Source: an uncultured Eubacterium sp. (GTDB lineage Bacteria > Bacillota > Clostridia > Oscillospirales > Acutalibacteraceae). Taken from it: a stretch of DNA of 64,000 nucleotides. A model generated the notes under the pieces. It was given only the letters and a program-made list of their open reading frames with translations. It was not told the origin of the DNA and ran no database searches. Location of the stretch: NCBI GenBank assembly GCA_910583925.1, contig CAJTZJ010000004.1, forward strand, positions 70,183 through 134,182, written 5' to 3'. The position numbers were made by a program, and so were the translations under genes. Shown one piece after another: positions 25,181 to 33,743 of the stretch (within the stretch, counting starts at the first letter, position 1; every line of letters begins with the position of its first letter).

Positions 25181-25810
25181 TTATTCGGAAATCAGATTTG
25201 TAATCAGATAATTCTCTGCTTCTTCAATAATTGTATGAAGCTCTGATTGATTAATGATATCTGCTCCCGTTCTTGATTTATCCTCAATGAAAACAAATCG
25301 GGCATCAAGAAGTGAAATAGCAGCCGAAGCAAGCTCGTGACCGATTGTATAATCAAGACGGAACATCTCAGACGGAAGCTTTCCCGATTTTGCAAGGGTT
25401 AATGCGCCTCTGTAAAGGCAAAGCATATAGTAATCGTGAAGATAACGAACCGTATCCGTTCCCTCCGTTGATACAACCGCTGTTTCAAGCAAAATTTTCA
25501 TTCCTTGAGAAATTGTGCTCATTGTTGAGCCTTCACTGCCCTCATTTGAAATCTTATAAAGGTAATCCTCATCAATTCCATATCTGCTTGTTGAAACGCC
25601 AAGCAGATAATCGGTTGTAACGCCATAGTAGTCGCTGCATTTTATAACAAAATCAAGTCCGCATTCTCTTATACCTTTTTCATAATGGCTTAAAAGCGCC
25701 TGACTGATTCCTAAATCAGCAGCTGCTTTTTTCTGGCTGCAGCCTCTCTCTTTTCTTAACTGAGAAAGAATTGCAGCAAATTTAGAATTTTTTTCTTTGT
25801 TTTCTGCCAT
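25181..25810 (-). CDS. XRE-family transcriptional regulator
   Basis: A 209-residue DNA-binding protein. The N-terminal Cro/C1-type HTH (about residues 10-66) reads SQLRKERGCSQKKAAADLGI, then SQALLSHYEKG, and ends in the common DYLLGVS hinge. The C-terminal 140 residues are helical, with no recognised ligand domain. It diverges from the histidine phosphatase gene. A palindrome sits between its own -35 and -10 (see separate entry), which suggests autorepression. Its target beyond its own gene is unknown. Confidence 0.85.
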   Translation of the reverse strand: MAENKEKNSKFAAILSQLRKERGCSQKKAAADLGISQALLSHYEKGIRECGLDFVIKCSDYYGVTTDYLLGVSTSRYGIDEDYLYKISNEGSEGSTMSTISQGMKILLETAVVSTEGTDTVRYLHDYYMLCLYRGALTLAKSGKLPSEMFRLDYTIGHELASAAISLLDARFVFIEDKSRTGADIINQSELHTIIEEAENYLITNLISE

Positions 25811-25843
25811 ATTTTATTATCCTTTTTTCTTTCACGAATTTTT

Positions 25844-25908
25844 TATACATTTTGTATTATACTATTTGTTTTCAAATAAGTAAATAAAAAGTTCGCTTTG
25901 TAAACAAA
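25844..25908. promoter_or_regulatory. Promoter of the XRE gene with candidate operators
   Basis: On the minus strand TTTACT, 17 bp and TATAAT form a promoter for the regulator. The spacer contains the dyad TATTTG-N4-CAAATA (25863-25878). A second related dyad, TTTGT-AA-ACAAA (25897-25908), lies toward the divergent phosphatase gene. Their placement is that expected for operators of an autoregulated repressor. Confidence 0.5.
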
Positions 25909-25941
25909 TTGTAATTATTGGCTCAAATTGGGGGTTTTGAA

Positions 25942-26568
25942 GTGAAAACATACACAATTTATCTTTTCAGACATGGATTAACAAAAGGAAATCTAAACGC
26001 ACAGTATATTGGGCATACAGATTTACCACTCACTACAGATAGTATATCTGCACTGAGAAATATAAAGGCACATCACCATTATCCAAAGGTACAGGCGGTT
26101 TTTTCCTCTCCTTTGAAAAGATGTATAGACAGCGCAAATATTATGTTTCCGGAAAACAATCCTCTTGTTATTAATGATTTCATTGAATATGATTTTGGTG
26201 AATTCGAGGGCTGTACTGCAGAGGATTTAAAGGATAACGAAGATTTTAAGGAATGGCTGCGTGGCGATATGTATGCCAAAACGCCTTATGGCGAAAGCAA
26301 TGCCCAGTTCTTTGCCCGTATTTGCTCTGCTTTTGAAAAAATTGTAGACGGAATGGCAAAAAGCGGAACAGAAACAGCGGCAATTGTTGGACATGCAGGT
26401 GTTCTTATGGCAATTCTTTCCTGTTATGGTCTGCCTGAAGCACCAATGGCACATTGGCAGATGGAAGCAGGTTATGGATTTAAGCTTCGCATAACACCGT
26501 CCCTGTGGATGCAGGCAAATAAAGTTGAGGTTGCAGATACTGCTCCGATTTCGGCAAAAAAGGATTGA
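25942..26568 (+). CDS. Histidine phosphatase family protein (phosphoglycerate mutase-like)
   Basis: A 208-residue cytosolic phosphatase. The catalytic RHG motif is in YLFRHGLTKGN (near residue 10), the second Arg in SSPLKRCIDSA, the acidic DFGEFEG, and the second catalytic His in VGHAGVL (near 152). The start is GTG at 25942 with GGGGG 7 bases upstream. CobC-type alpha-ribazole phosphatases look like this, but no cobalamin synthesis genes are adjacent, so the substrate is left open. Confidence 0.88.
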   Translation: MKTYTIYLFRHGLTKGNLNAQYIGHTDLPLTTDSISALRNIKAHHHYPKVQAVFSSPLKRCIDSANIMFPENNPLVINDFIEYDFGEFEGCTAEDLKDNEDFKEWLRGDMYAKTPYGESNAQFFARICSAFEKIVDGMAKSGTETAAIVGHAGVLMAILSCYGLPEAPMAHWQMEAGYGFKLRITPSLWMQANKVEVADTAPISAKKD

Positions 26569-26654
26569 TGTAATTCATTATATCGTACCTTTTTATACAT
26601 TAAATTTTTCTGTATAAATAAAATAAATTTATTTTCAGCAAATAATACAGAAGA

Positions 26655-26678
26655 AAAACCTCCCTTTCGGGAGGTTTT
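26655..26678. terminator. Bidirectional terminator
   Basis: AAAACCTCCC (26655-26664), TTTC loop and GGGAGGTTTT (26669-26678) lie between the convergent phosphatase gene and LCP gene. T-runs follow in both directions. Confidence 0.92.
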
Positions 26679-26684
26679 CATTTT

Positions 26685-28415
26685 TTAATAATCACTGAGT
26701 GATGCAAAATTCTGTCTGTTTTCGGCAAGGGAAATACTTGTTTTTCCGTAAATCTTCTTCTGAAGTATCTGCGCTGCAAGCGGGCAGTCTACCTTCCAGA
26801 TCCATTCACCATAATAGGTTCCGCCCTTGCAGGTTGTAAGTGTTGTTCCGTCTGAATTTGTTTCATTAGTAGGAACCGTATAGGTTACTGTTTTATATGA
26901 AATCCAACCATGGGAAAGAGCATACTGACCGATTGAAAGAATTTCCTTTTTTGAAAATCCTGTTTTAACATATGGCATAAGTGTTGTTGCAAGCTCTGCA
27001 AGCTTCATTGTTGAAGCATCCTTTACCTTTTTGAAGAGAGAAAGAAGAACGGTCTTCTGCCTGTCTGCACGAACATTATCTGAATCAAGATGTCTTATTC
27101 TGCAATAAGCAAGTGCCTGTTCGCCGCTGAGAAGAAGGTCGCCGGCATCGCCGCTGATTGATACGCCGCCGTAGGTATTCGGATGATTATTGATTTCTCT
27201 GATTTCTGCTGCGCTCATAGTTATTGTAACACCGCCGAGTGAATCAATAATGTTCTGGAAGCTTGTAAAGTTTACAATAACATAGTTATCAATATTAACC
27301 TTAAACATTCTTTCAACTGCATTAATATAACAATCAACACCGCCGAAAGCCATTGCTCCGTTAATTTTGCCGTATCTTCCCGTGCTTTCATCGCCCGGTG
27401 TTGTTTCATAATAGATATAAGAGTCACGAAGAATGGAGGTTAAAACGATTTCTCCTGTCTGTGTATTTACGCTTCCGATAATAGCAGAGTCTGCTCTTGT
27501 TCCGCTGTCTGAAATCTCATCGCCGCGGGTATCCTCACCGATAAGCATAACATTCAGAACATTGCTTGCACTTACAGGCTCACCGTTATAATACCATTTC
27601 TTTACCATATCACGATATGATGAAGAATATTCGTTTTCAGTAATGGTATCAAAGCTCTCGTAGAACTCATCCATTCCCTTCCATTCATCTGTTGTTGTGT
27701 TTGGAGTATCGGGATCCTGCTGTGTAATACCATTCAACATATCATTTACATACCAAACCGCATATCCGCCCGTTCCGGCAATTGCAATAACAAGCACAAG
27801 AATCAAAGAAATACAGATTTTTCCAATCTTTGTTTTGCGCCATTTCTTTTTGCTGTTTTTCTTTTGCTCTCTTCTTGCTCTTCTTGGCATATTCTCTGTT
27901 TCATATCCTCCAAGCTCAAAAAGATTTACGCTTCCATTTACCTCATCAGTCGGAACCTCTCTGTTGCTTTCAAGAAAAGGCTCCTCTATATTGAAATCAG
28001 CTTTTACAGGAGGATTTGCTACCTGCTCCGGCTTTACTGTTTTTTGTTTTTGAGGTTTTGTTTCTTCCTTTTTAGGTTCATCCTTATAAACAACCGTTGC
28101 AGTTGAATTTGCAACTGTTGATTTTTGCGGAACTTCTGCCGAAGGCATTTCCTCAGTTTTCTTATTTACAGTTTCTTCCTTTTTCTGTTCAGGTGCTTTT
28201 GCAGGAGTATTTACCGGGGACTTCGCTTGTTGCTCAGTTCTTATATCCGTTGATATCTGCGGCTTTTCCTCTTTTTGCTCGGGCTTGTCCGCCTCTTTTT
28301 TTATCGCATCCTTTGCCTTATCTATTTCATCCATTTTGGCTTTTATATCTTCACCAACATTCTTGTTTATAATTTCATTAAGAATATCGTCTAAATCGTA
28401 ATCCGGGGTACCCAT
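26685..28415 (-). CDS. LytR-CpsA-Psr family cell-wall polymer transferase
   Basis: A 576-residue membrane protein expected to attach teichoic-acid-like or capsular polymers to peptidoglycan. The N-terminal cytosolic tail of about 190 residues is long and rich in Lys, Glu, Pro and Thr. One membrane segment (about 195-217) follows the basic RREQKKNSKKKWRKTKIGK. The LCP domain (about 290-490) has DSAIIGSVNTQTGEIVLTS, then ILRDSYIY, NGAMAFGG, and LSGEQALAYCRIRHLDSDN with RADRQ, so the phosphate-binding Arg residues are retained. It stands alone upstream of a repeat-filled gap behind gyrA. Confidence 0.93.
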   Translation of the reverse strand: MGTPDYDLDDILNEIINKNVGEDIKAKMDEIDKAKDAIKKEADKPEQKEEKPQISTDIRTEQQAKSPVNTPAKAPEQKKEETVNKKTEEMPSAEVPQKSTVANSTATVVYKDEPKKEETKPQKQKTVKPEQVANPPVKADFNIEEPFLESNREVPTDEVNGSVNLFELGGYETENMPRRARREQKKNSKKKWRKTKIGKICISLILVLVIAIAGTGGYAVWYVNDMLNGITQQDPDTPNTTTDEWKGMDEFYESFDTITENEYSSSYRDMVKKWYYNGEPVSASNVLNVMLIGEDTRGDEISDSGTRADSAIIGSVNTQTGEIVLTSILRDSYIYYETTPGDESTGRYGKINGAMAFGGVDCYINAVERMFKVNIDNYVIVNFTSFQNIIDSLGGVTITMSAAEIREINNHPNTYGGVSISGDAGDLLLSGEQALAYCRIRHLDSDNVRADRQKTVLLSLFKKVKDASTMKLAELATTLMPYVKTGFSKKEILSIGQYALSHGWISYKTVTYTVPTNETNSDGTTLTTCKGGTYYGEWIWKVDCPLAAQILQKKIYGKTSISLAENRQNFASLSDY

Positions 28416-28521
28416 ATTCGATTTCTCCTCTCAAAAAATTTCACACACATAACATTATATATTAAAATTATACAGATTTCAATAAATAAATTGTAAATAA
28501 GATGTGGAAAATTATATAAAT

Positions 28522-28828
28522 AAAAAAGGCGGTATAAGGGGCGCCCTACATAAAGAATAATTGCTAAAAAATATGGAGTAATGGAAAACTGCTGCGTTAA
28601 AATCACAGCGAGGGCGTCAGCCCGCCCTCTGATTTATGCCTTGCATTTTATCCATTCCTCATATTTTTTAGTGCGAAGCAGTTTAAATGAACTGATTTTG
28701 TTCAGATTATATTAATAAATCTCGGTGCATACTATCGTATTCACCGAGATTTTTAATTTTGAGATGGGCAAAATCAGAAAATTTAAACCAAATACTTCTT
28801 TATGCAGGGTGCCCCAAAACCGCCTTTT
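28522..28828. mobile_element. MITE-like element with about 33-bp terminal inverted repeats
   Basis: The left end (28522-28557) and the right end (28797-28828) are imperfect inverted copies. Both carry AAAAGGCGGT, GGGGC, CCCT and CATAAAGAA at matching spacing. Inside are a second inverted pair built on CTAAAAAATATG (about 28564-28576 and 28660-28675), a GAGGGCG/CGCCCTC hairpin (about 28612-28633) and an 11-bp stem AAATCTCGGTG/CACCGAGATTT (28717-28752). There is no ORF. It fills nearly all of the 28416-28829 gap, and its right end stops one base before the gyrA stop codon. Confidence 0.5.
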
Positions 28829-28829
28829 G

Positions 28830-31328
28830 TTATGCTTCTTCCGTTGTTTCTTCAGCTGATTCATTTTCCTCTGTATCCACAAGTTCATCTTCAAACCTGT
28901 CTACAACAGAGATTGTTGCAACCTTTTCTCCATCATTAACTCTCATCACCTTAACGCCTTTACTTGGTCTTAAGAATGTGGAAATCTGATCAACATGTGT
29001 TCTGATAACGATACCGTCACTTGTTATCATAATGACATCCTCATTTTCGGTTACGGGAGCAATCATTGCTACTTTTCCGTACTGTGCCGTTCTGTAATTA
29101 ATAAGACCTTTTCCGCCGCGGCTTTGTACTCTATAATCATCAAAGCTGCTCTTTCTGCCGAAGCCTGTTTCGGAAACCGTAAGAAGTGTATATCCCTCAA
29201 GTGAAGCAGCAAAGCCAACAACATAATCGCCATCAGCAAGTGAAATTGCTCTTACACCTCGTGCTGTTCTTCCGATAAGCCTTGCATCTGCTTCATCAAA
29301 GCAAATGCTCATACCATCGTGCGTTGCAACAACAAGTTTTCTCTGTCCGTCAGTAATTTCAACATAAGCAAGCTCATCGCCCTCATCAAGATTAATTGCA
29401 ATAATACCGCTCTGGCGGATATGCTGATATTCGTTGATATCCGTTCTCTTGATAATACCCTTTTTGGTAACCATGCAAAGATATTTTCTGTTTTCCTCTG
29501 CCGGAATTTTAACCATTGCGGAAACGGTTTCATCCTTTTCAAGCGGAAGCAGGTTTACAACATTCATACCCTTTCCCGTTCTTGAAGAAGCAGGAATTTC
29601 ATACGCCTTTTTTTTGAAAACCTTTCCTTTATTTGTAAAAATAAATACAACATCATGTGATGAACAGGAGAACATGGTTTTTGCAACATCCTCTTCTCTT
29701 CTGCTCATTCCCATTATTCCTCGACCGCCGCGATTTTGCGCCTTATAGGTATCAACCGTCATACGCTTCATATAACCCATATTGGTAAGCGTCAAGATGG
29801 ATTCCTCAACCGGAATTAAATCCTCATCCTCAACAGAACCAATAACTGCACTGATTTCCGTTCTTCTTTCATCTCCGAATTTTTCAACAATTTCGCTGCT
29901 TTCTTCCTTGATGATTTCAAAAACTCTTTCCTCACGGTTAAGAATATCCATAAAGTCTTCTATTTTTGCTTTAAGCTCGCCGATTTCATTATTGATTTTT
30001 TCAATTTCAAGACCTGCCAGCTGACCGAGCTGGAAATTAACAATAGCCGTTGCCTGCGGATCATCAAATCCGAATTTTTCAATAATAGCCTGCTTTGCTT
30101 CCGACTTACCGCCCTTGCACGCACGAATTGTTGCAATAATTTCATCCACAATATCAATTGCCTTTGCAAGTCCGTCTAAAACATGCTTTCTGTCTTGTGC
30201 CTTTTTAAGATCAAACTTTGTTCTGCGAACAATAATTTCTTCTCTGAATTTAATATAATGATTCAGCATTTCCTTAAGTGAAAGGCATTTCGGAACGCCA
30301 TCAACAAGAGCAAGCATAATTACACCGAAAGTAACCTGCATCTGCGTCATCTTATAAAGATTATTCAGAACAACCTGTGCATTTGCATCTCTTTTTACCG
30401 TTATTTCTATATGCATTCCTTTTCGGTTTGAAAAATCCTTTATATCGGAAATTCCTTCAAGCTTTTTATCCTTTGCAAGCTCTGCAATTTTAGAAATAAG
30501 CTCTGCCTTTTTAACCTGATAAGGAAGCTCTGTAACAATAATTTTAAATCTGTCGCCCTTATCCTCAATAATTTCGGCACGGGCACGAAGATATATTTTT
30601 CCTCTTCCTGTAGAATAGGCCTCTCGAATTCCCTTTGTACCCATAATGATACCGGCTGTCGGGAAATCAGGACCTTTGATATACTGCATTAATTCAGGAA
30701 CATCACATTCAGGATGATCAATAAGATAATTAACACCCTCAACAACCTCTTTCATATTATGAGGAGGAATATTGGTTGCCATACCAACCGCAATACCTGA
30801 AGAACCATTAACAAGAAGATTCGGAAATCTTGTCGGAAGTACAGACGGCTCTTTTAAACGGTCATCATAGTTTGGTGCAAAATCAACTGTATCCTTATCA
30901 ATATCTGCAAGCATTTTCATGCTTATTTTGCTCATTCTTGATTCTGTATATCTGTATGCCGCAGCAGGGTCTCCGTCTACTGTACCGAAGTTTCCGTGAC
31001 CGTCAACAAGCATATATCTCATTGAAAATGTCTGAGCAAGACGCACCATTGCATCGTAAACCGAAGCATCACCATGAGGATGATATCTGCCGAGAACGGA
31101 ACCGACTGTATCGGCACACTTACGATATGCTTTATCAGGATACAAATTGTTTTCAAACATTGTATAAAGAATACGCCTGTGAACAGGCTTTAATCCATCT
31201 CTTACATCAGGAAGCGCACGGCTTACAATTACTGTCATTGAGTAATCAAGGAATGCTTTTCTGATTTCATCGCTTATTTCTACATTAACAATCTTTTGAT
31301 TGTCATATCTGATTATTTCATCTGCCAT
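28830..31328 (-). CDS. gyrA: DNA gyrase subunit A
   Basis: An 832-residue subunit that cuts and rejoins DNA to introduce negative supercoils with GyrB. The QRDR and active-site region reads KYHPHGDASVYDAMVR-like (GRYHPHGDASVYDAMV here), with the catalytic Tyr in AAAYRYTESRM (near 122). The C-terminal beta-pinwheel (about 500-805) carries the GyrA box QSRGGKG plus other blade repeats such as QNRGGRGIMGM. The C-terminus is acidic. It lies 202 bp behind gyrB, with a duplicated gyrB tail in between, and has AAAGGAG ahead of its ATG. Confidence 0.98.
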   Translation of the reverse strand: MADEIIRYDNQKIVNVEISDEIRKAFLDYSMTVIVSRALPDVRDGLKPVHRRILYTMFENNLYPDKAYRKCADTVGSVLGRYHPHGDASVYDAMVRLAQTFSMRYMLVDGHGNFGTVDGDPAAAYRYTESRMSKISMKMLADIDKDTVDFAPNYDDRLKEPSVLPTRFPNLLVNGSSGIAVGMATNIPPHNMKEVVEGVNYLIDHPECDVPELMQYIKGPDFPTAGIIMGTKGIREAYSTGRGKIYLRARAEIIEDKGDRFKIIVTELPYQVKKAELISKIAELAKDKKLEGISDIKDFSNRKGMHIEITVKRDANAQVVLNNLYKMTQMQVTFGVIMLALVDGVPKCLSLKEMLNHYIKFREEIIVRRTKFDLKKAQDRKHVLDGLAKAIDIVDEIIATIRACKGGKSEAKQAIIEKFGFDDPQATAIVNFQLGQLAGLEIEKINNEIGELKAKIEDFMDILNREERVFEIIKEESSEIVEKFGDERRTEISAVIGSVEDEDLIPVEESILTLTNMGYMKRMTVDTYKAQNRGGRGIMGMSRREEDVAKTMFSCSSHDVVFIFTNKGKVFKKKAYEIPASSRTGKGMNVVNLLPLEKDETVSAMVKIPAEENRKYLCMVTKKGIIKRTDINEYQHIRQSGIIAINLDEGDELAYVEITDGQRKLVVATHDGMSICFDEADARLIGRTARGVRAISLADGDYVVGFAASLEGYTLLTVSETGFGRKSSFDDYRVQSRGGKGLINYRTAQYGKVAMIAPVTENEDVIMITSDGIVIRTHVDQISTFLRPSKGVKVMRVNDGEKVATISVVDRFEDELVDTEENESAEETTEEA

Positions 31329-31346
31329 TTTATTACTCCTTTGGAA

Positions 31347-31389
31347 TTATATATCCAAGTTCTGTACGAATTTTGCATTTTTTCTATAA
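31347..31389 (-). repeat. Degenerate copy of the gyrB 3' end
   Basis: This stretch matches the true gyrB end (31531-31573) with about 4 differences in 43 bases. Read in frame it encodes FIEKNAKFVQNLDI and a stop, against FIVKNAKFVQNLDI in gyrB. Two of the differences are synonymous. It lies directly upstream of the gyrA ribosome binding site. Confidence 0.85.
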
Positions 31390-31530
31390 AGCCTTTTTTA
31401 GCAACAGCATTGCATATACACGCTGCTATCAAACGCTTCACTGAAGCGTTCTCCCGAATTTTCAAGTGCTTTGCACTTGCCTCTTCGGAGCATCGTTTGA
31501 GCCACGCCGTTTTACGCCTTTTTATTTGAT
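31390..31530. repeat. Palindromic intergenic element between gyrB and its duplicated tail
   Basis: Non-coding. It holds AACGCTTCA-C-TGAAGCGTT (31432-31450), CAAGTGC-TTT-GCACTTG (31463-31479), an enclosing CTCCCGAA/TTCGGAG pairing (31451-31458 and 31484-31490) and an outer TCAAACG/CGTTTGA pairing (31429-31435 and 31494-31500), so the whole can fold into a branched or cruciform structure. GAGCCACGCCG at its edge is the inverse of a segment inside the gyrB 3' region (about 31579-31592). Confidence 0.65.
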
Positions 31531-33498
31531 TTATATATCCAGATTCTGTACGAATTTTGCATTTTTTACAATAAATTCACGGCGTGGCTCAACATTATCT
31601 CCCATAAGAATAGAAAAGTTTTCGCTTGCCTTCTGTGCATCATCTATTGTAACACGAAGCATTGTTCTGAATTCAGGATCCATTGTTGTTTCCCAAAGCT
31701 GATTCGGATCCATTTCACCTAAACCTTTATATCGCTGAACATCACATTGTCCGCCCATTTCTTCAATAAGTGCATCCCTTTGTTCATCTGAATAAGCATA
31801 AGCACTCTTTTTCCCCTTACTTACCTTGAAAAGAGGCGGCTGGGCAAGATAAATAAATCCACCCTCAACAAGAGGCTTCATATAACGGAAAAAGAATGTC
31901 AAAAGAAGAGTTCTGATATGTGCACCGTCAACATCGGCATCCGCCATAATTACAATTTTATGATATCTTAATTTACTGATATCAAAATCTTCGCCGATAC
32001 CTGTTCCGAGCGCTGTTACAACAGGCATAAGCTTTTCATTTCCATAAACCTTATCAAGTCTTGCTTTTTCAACATTAAGCATTTTTCCCCAAAGAGGAAG
32101 AATTGCCTGATGAACTCTGTCTCTTCCATCCTTTGCAGAACCGCCTGCAGAATCTCCCTCTACGATATAGATTTCGCAAAGTTCCGGCTCATTGGATGAA
32201 CAGTCTGCCAGTTTTCCGGGAAGCTTTGTGCTTTCCAGTCCTGACTTGCTTCTTGCCGAATCCCTTGCCTTTCTTGCTGCCTCTCTTGCTCTTGATGCAT
32301 CAAGAGATTTATTAAGTATTGTTCTTGCAGCTGCCGGATTTTCCTCAAAATAGGTTAAAAGCTTTTCATAAACCATTGAAGAAACAAGACCTGTAATTTC
32401 CGTATTTCCAAGCTTTCCCTTTGTTTGTCCTTCAAACTGCGCTTCCGTAAGCTTAACACTTATGATAGCGGTAATTCCTTCTCTTACATCCTCGCCGCTC
32501 AATTTTTTATCACTGTCTTTAAGAATACCGAATTTTTTGCCGTAATCATTAAAAACTCTTGTCAATGCAGTTTTAAAACCTGTTTCATGCGTTCCGCCGT
32601 CTATTGTATTTATATTATTTGCAAAAGAAAGCATCGTTTCATTGTAGGAATCTGTATAACAGATTGCAACCTCTGCACTTTTATCCCCTTTTGTAGTAGA
32701 AAGATGAATAACCTCTTCCTGAATGGGATTAAGCCCTCTGCTTGTGTTAATATATTCAACGAAAGATTTAATTCCGCCCTCATAACAGAATTCTTCACTG
32801 ATCTGCTCTTCAGGGCTGCTTTCTCTTTTATCCGAAAGGGTAATGGAAAGACCTGCATTAAGAAAAGCCTGCTCACGAAGCCTGCGTGCCAAAACCTCAT
32901 AATCATAAACTGTTGTTTCCGTAAAGATTTCCGCATCCGCTTTAAATCTGATAAGCGTTCCATGTCCGTCGGCATCTCCGATAATATGTAAATCATTAAC
33001 AGGATTTCCTCTTTCAAAGCGCTGTGCATAGATATGCCCGTTTTGTGTAACCTCAACCTCAAGCCATTCGGAAAGCGCATTAACAACAGATGAACCAACA
33101 CCGTGAAGTCCGCCGGAAACTTTATAACCGCTTCCGCCGAATTTACCACCTGCGTGAAGCACTGTTAATACAACAGTAACCGCCGGAAGACCTGTTTTTT
33201 CATTAATACCTGTCGGAATACCTCTTCCGTTATCACGAACGGTTATAATATTATCAGGTAAAATATCACATTCAATGTGTGTACATACACCTGCAAGCGC
33301 CTCATCAATGGAATTGTCTACGATTTCGTAAACAAGATGATGAAGACCTCTCGGTCCTGTTGAACCTATGTACATTCCGGGTCTTTTTCTAACAGCTTCA
33401 AGACCCTCCAAAACCTGAATATCTTCTGCTGAATATTCGCTGGTTACAACGGTATCAATATCCTCTTCCTCAAGAATTGTTTTATTTTCTTCGCTCAT
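31531..33498 (-). CDS. gyrB: DNA gyrase subunit B
   Basis: A 655-residue ATPase subunit of gyrase. The GHKL ATP-binding motifs are EIVDNSIDEALAG, VRDNGRGIPTGI and GGLHGVGSSVVNAL. The transducer domain follows. The TOPRIM motifs are IYIVEGDSAGGSAKDGRDR and IMADADVDGAHIRTLLLTF. The end FVQNLDI is the family-typical C-terminus. Its start overlaps the remB stop (33495-33498, ATGA), so it is coupled to the dnaN-recF-remB genes. Confidence 0.98.
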   Translation of the reverse strand: MSEENKTILEEEDIDTVVTSEYSAEDIQVLEGLEAVRKRPGMYIGSTGPRGLHHLVYEIVDNSIDEALAGVCTHIECDILPDNIITVRDNGRGIPTGINEKTGLPAVTVVLTVLHAGGKFGGSGYKVSGGLHGVGSSVVNALSEWLEVEVTQNGHIYAQRFERGNPVNDLHIIGDADGHGTLIRFKADAEIFTETTVYDYEVLARRLREQAFLNAGLSITLSDKRESSPEEQISEEFCYEGGIKSFVEYINTSRGLNPIQEEVIHLSTTKGDKSAEVAICYTDSYNETMLSFANNINTIDGGTHETGFKTALTRVFNDYGKKFGILKDSDKKLSGEDVREGITAIISVKLTEAQFEGQTKGKLGNTEITGLVSSMVYEKLLTYFEENPAAARTILNKSLDASRAREAARKARDSARSKSGLESTKLPGKLADCSSNEPELCEIYIVEGDSAGGSAKDGRDRVHQAILPLWGKMLNVEKARLDKVYGNEKLMPVVTALGTGIGEDFDISKLRYHKIVIMADADVDGAHIRTLLLTFFFRYMKPLVEGGFIYLAQPPLFKVSKGKKSAYAYSDEQRDALIEEMGGQCDVQRYKGLGEMDPNQLWETTMDPEFRTMLRVTIDDAQKASENFSILMGDNVEPRREFIVKNAKFVQNLDI

Positions 33499-33743
33499 TT
33501 TGTAACTCCTGTTCTTGTTCTTTTAAGTAAGGTGCTTGTATTAAGCGGGCTTACATAAATTTTATCATCTGTAACTACAAAGCTTTTCGGAAGCTCAAAG
33601 TTTACATAAATTATTTCATTTTCTTTTTCTGCTTTTTCAAGATAATCTCTTGTTGCTTTATTAACGGTTGAGGTATCCATATCAAAAATACCTAAAACCC
33701 CTTTGCTGTTTATAACCGTATCTTCGCCAAGATGTAAATACAT
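33495..33743 (-). CDS. remB: Extracellular matrix regulator RemB-like (DUF370)
   Basis: An 82-residue protein of the DUF370 family, found between recF and gyrB in many Firmicutes. It begins MYLHLGEDTVINSKGVLGIF and has the conserved FDMDTSTVNKATRDYL. The paralogue RemA is a DNA-binding regulator, while the role of RemB itself is less clear. It abuts recF with no gap and overlaps gyrB, so it is part of the dnaN-gyrB transcript. Confidence 0.93.
   Translation of the reverse strand: MYLHLGEDTVINSKGVLGIFDMDTSTVNKATRDYLEKAEKENEIIYVNFELPKSFVVTDDKIYVSPLNTSTLLKRTRTGVTK

Noticed and set aside
28502..28510. TGTGGAAAA, one base from a DnaA box
   Set aside because: An isolated copy next to the repeat element; no cluster and far from dnaA.
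32425..32991. 188-codon frame antisense to gyrB
   Set aside because: It mirrors the codon structure of gyrB on the other strand and has no start signals.
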